Assembly: GCA_017880945.1 (NCBI GenBank)
Contig: JADGRM010000008.1
Coordinates: 1 to 18,781, forward strand
Direction: 5' to 3'
Length of the DNA: 18,781 bases
DNA from: Gallionella sp.
GTDB taxonomy: Bacteria; Pseudomonadota; Gammaproteobacteria; Burkholderiales; Gallionellaceae
Both the position numbers and the translations under genes were made by a program. Of the stretch, positions 17,176 through 18,781 are shown one piece after another. Numbering within the stretch: position 1 is the stretch's first letter; each line of letters starts with the position of its first letter. The notes beneath the pieces were generated by a model. It did no database searches and was not told where the DNA came from. It saw only the letters and a list, made by a program, of their open reading frames with translations.

Positions 17176-18588
17176 ATGGCCGCCAGAAAAGAGCGTGATT
17201 CTTTCGGCAGCATCGAGGTGCCTGCCGAACATCTGTGGGGCGCGCAGACCCAGCGCTCGCTCGAGCACTTCCACATATCCTCCGAACATATGCCCGAAGA
17301 GATCATCATGGCGCTCGCCGCAATCAAGCGTGCCTGTGCGCTGGTCAACCGTGACCTGGGATTGCTGAATGAGGAGAAGGTGACAGCCATCGTGCAGGCC
17401 GCAGACGAAGTACTGGCCGGCCAGCATAACCAGGAATTTCCGCTATCCGTCTGGCAAACCGGCTCAGGCACGCAGAGCAACATGAACATCAACGAGGTGC
17501 TCGCCAACCGCGCCTCGGAATTGCTCGGCGGCGTGCGCGGTGAAGCGCGCAACATCCATCCCAACGATGACGTCAATCTCGGCCAGTCATCCAACGACAT
17601 CTTCCCCACCGCGATGCACTTGGCTGCCGTGATTGGAATTCAGCAAAAACTCCTCCCGGCATTGGCTACGCTACGCGCAACCCTGAAAATTAAATCTGAC
17701 GAGTTCGCCGGCATCGTCAAGATCGGCCGCACGCATCTGCAGGACGCTACACCGCTGACGCTGGGCCAGGAATTTTCCGGCTATGTCGCACAACTTGATC
17801 TCGCGAAATTTTTATTGCTCGCTGCGCTGGCACCGCTTTACGAACTGGCGGTCGGCGGTACAGCAGTCGGCACCGGACTGAACACCCATGCCGAATTCGG
17901 CGAGCGCGTCGCCGCGGAACTGGCGCGCAGCAACGCCGCACGATTCGGCAATGAAGCTCCGTTCAAGAGTGCCGCCAACAAATTTGCCGCGCTGGCCGCA
18001 CATGATGCGCTGGTGTCCGCCCACGGCGCGCTCAAGACGCTGGCTGTCGCGCTGATGAAGATCGCCAATGACGTGCGCTGGTTGGCCTCCGGCCCGCGTT
18101 CCGGCCTGGGCGAGATCAGCATCCCGGAAAACGAGCCGGGCAGTTCGATCATGCCGGGCAAAGTGAATCCTACCCAGTGCGAAGCACTGGTCATGCTGTG
18201 CTGCCAGGTGTTCGGTAACGACGTTGCCATCACAGTCGGCGGCGCCTCAGGCAACTTCGAACTCAATGTATTCAAGCCGCTCATCGCTCACAACTTTTCT
18301 CAGAGCGTGCGCCTGCTCGCCGACGGCATGACCAGCTTCGAAGAATACTGCGTGCGCGGCATCGAGGCCAATCACGGACGCATCGCCGAACTGATGGAAC
18401 GTTCGTTAATGCTGGTGACCGCGCTGACCCCGCATATCGGCTACGACCGCGCCGCCGAAATCGCCAAACGCGCGCACCATGACGGCAGCACACTCAAACA
18501 GGCAGCGCTGGCACTGGGCTATGTCACGGAACAGGATTTCGAGCGATGGGTACGGCCGGCCGATATGGTTCATCCCAGCAAAACGTAA
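17176..18588 (+). CDS. fumC: Class II fumarate hydratase
   Basis: Iron-independent fumarase interconverting fumarate and L-malate in the TCA cycle, a cytoplasmic homotetramer of the aspartase/fumarase superfamily. It has 470 residues, close to E. coli FumC (467). Visible signatures are TGSGTQSNMNINEV, HPNDDVNLGQSSNDIFPTA, GRTHLQDATPLTLGQEF (His187, equivalent to the catalytic-pair His) and the mobile loop GSSIMPGKVNPTQCEA (Ser323-Ser324) bearing the catalytic serine. AAGGA lies about 8 bases upstream of the ATG. It may be co-transcribed with acnA or driven from within the palindromic spacer. As a cluster-free enzyme it needs no iron, unlike the aconitase beside it. Confidence 0.97.
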   Translation: MAARKERDSFGSIEVPAEHLWGAQTQRSLEHFHISSEHMPEEIIMALAAIKRACALVNRDLGLLNEEKVTAIVQAADEVLAGQHNQEFPLSVWQTGSGTQSNMNINEVLANRASELLGGVRGEARNIHPNDDVNLGQSSNDIFPTAMHLAAVIGIQQKLLPALATLRATLKIKSDEFAGIVKIGRTHLQDATPLTLGQEFSGYVAQLDLAKFLLLAALAPLYELAVGGTAVGTGLNTHAEFGERVAAELARSNAARFGNEAPFKSAANKFAALAAHDALVSAHGALKTLAVALMKIANDVRWLASGPRSGLGEISIPENEPGSSIMPGKVNPTQCEALVMLCCQVFGNDVAITVGGASGNFELNVFKPLIAHNFSQSVRLLADGMTSFEEYCVRGIEANHGRIAELMERSLMLVTALTPHIGYDRAAEIAKRAHHDGSTLKQAALALGYVTEQDFERWVRPADMVHPSKT

Positions 18589-18659
18589 AGGTATGATTCA
18601 TTCACGGCAGGAATGGCTCGTTTCGGGAAACGCGAACTACCGCTTTCGACCCAATAGGA

Positions 18660-18781
18660 ATGTCATTTTTCCCAATAGCAGAAGTTAAAAGTTACACCAG
18701 CCATGAAATCGGCTACTTCGTCGAGCGACTTGCTAGCCAAATATTGGCGAGTGGATGTTATTTCCAAGGCAACCTCTACGT
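18660..18781 (+). CDS. Possible 5' end of an unknown gene, cut by the window edge
   Basis: From ATG at 18660 a frame stays open to the end of the window (40 codons), reading MSFFPIAEVKSYTSHEIGYF and continuing with FVERLASQILASG. The composition looks protein-like, but I recognise no family, and the only purine-rich stretch (AGGA) is too close to the ATG to serve as a ribosome-binding site. A second frame from ATG 18703 (MKSATSSSDLLAKYWRVDVI) is also open to the end, and I cannot decide between them. CCCAATAG occurs twice, at 18650 and 18671, just around this start. Confidence 0.25.
   Translation, partial: MSFFPIAEVKSYTSHEIGYFVERLASQILASGCYFQGNLY

Noticed and set aside
18479..18688. Small open frame running from within fumC past its stop
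   Set aside because: Most of it overlaps the conserved fumC C-terminus in another frame, and the remaining part has no recognisable features.

Overview
The window looks like a chromosomal segment of a Gram-negative betaproteobacterium. The SMC N-terminus, the EnvZ/OmpR pair, the YoaA-type helicase and the AcnA and FumC sequences all resemble betaproteobacterial versions. I would guess Nitrosomonadales or Gallionellaceae, but that is a guess made without a database search. There are no RNA genes, CRISPR arrays, transposases or prophage genes. Most of the window is ordinary core genome.

Layout. 55-1416 (-): lipoprotein with a seven-bladed YVTN-type beta-propeller. 1417-1925: long non-coding gap. 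1926-3890 (+): iron-sulfur DinG/YoaA-type helicase. 3898-5199 (-) and 5196-5915 (-): EnvZ-like kinase and OmpR-like regulator, overlapping by 4 bases. 6075-8174 (+), divergent from ompR: four small exported proteins (Spy/LTxxQ-like with a His-rich tail, a Gly/Trp/Pro-rich protein, a glycine-zipper lipoprotein, and a protein of four 19-residue repeats). 8262-11780 (-): SMC. 11793-12029: gap with several inverted repeats and a probable smc promoter. 12030-12449 (+) and 12471-13739 (+): QueF and an FGGY sugar kinase. 13729-14103 (-): a decayed EAL-domain fragment that stops at a strong inverted repeat. 14157-17036 (+): aconitase A. 17037-17175: palindrome-rich spacer. 17176-18588 (+): fumarase C. 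After 18588 there is possibly the start of one more gene, cut by the window edge.

How the genes work together. acnA and fumC encode two TCA-cycle steps. The OmpR/EnvZ pair shares a short divergent control region, with an OmpR-box-like sequence, with the exported-protein cluster, so the best candidate for a local functional unit is an envelope-stress or envelope-maintenance module controlled by this two-component system. That link is inferred from gene order and one motif. Nothing here proves a new biological system. The items most worth a second look are this cluster with its possible OmpR site, the repeat protein without a canonical start at its best ribosome-binding site, the EAL remnant abutting a hairpin, and the palindromic intergenic elements.
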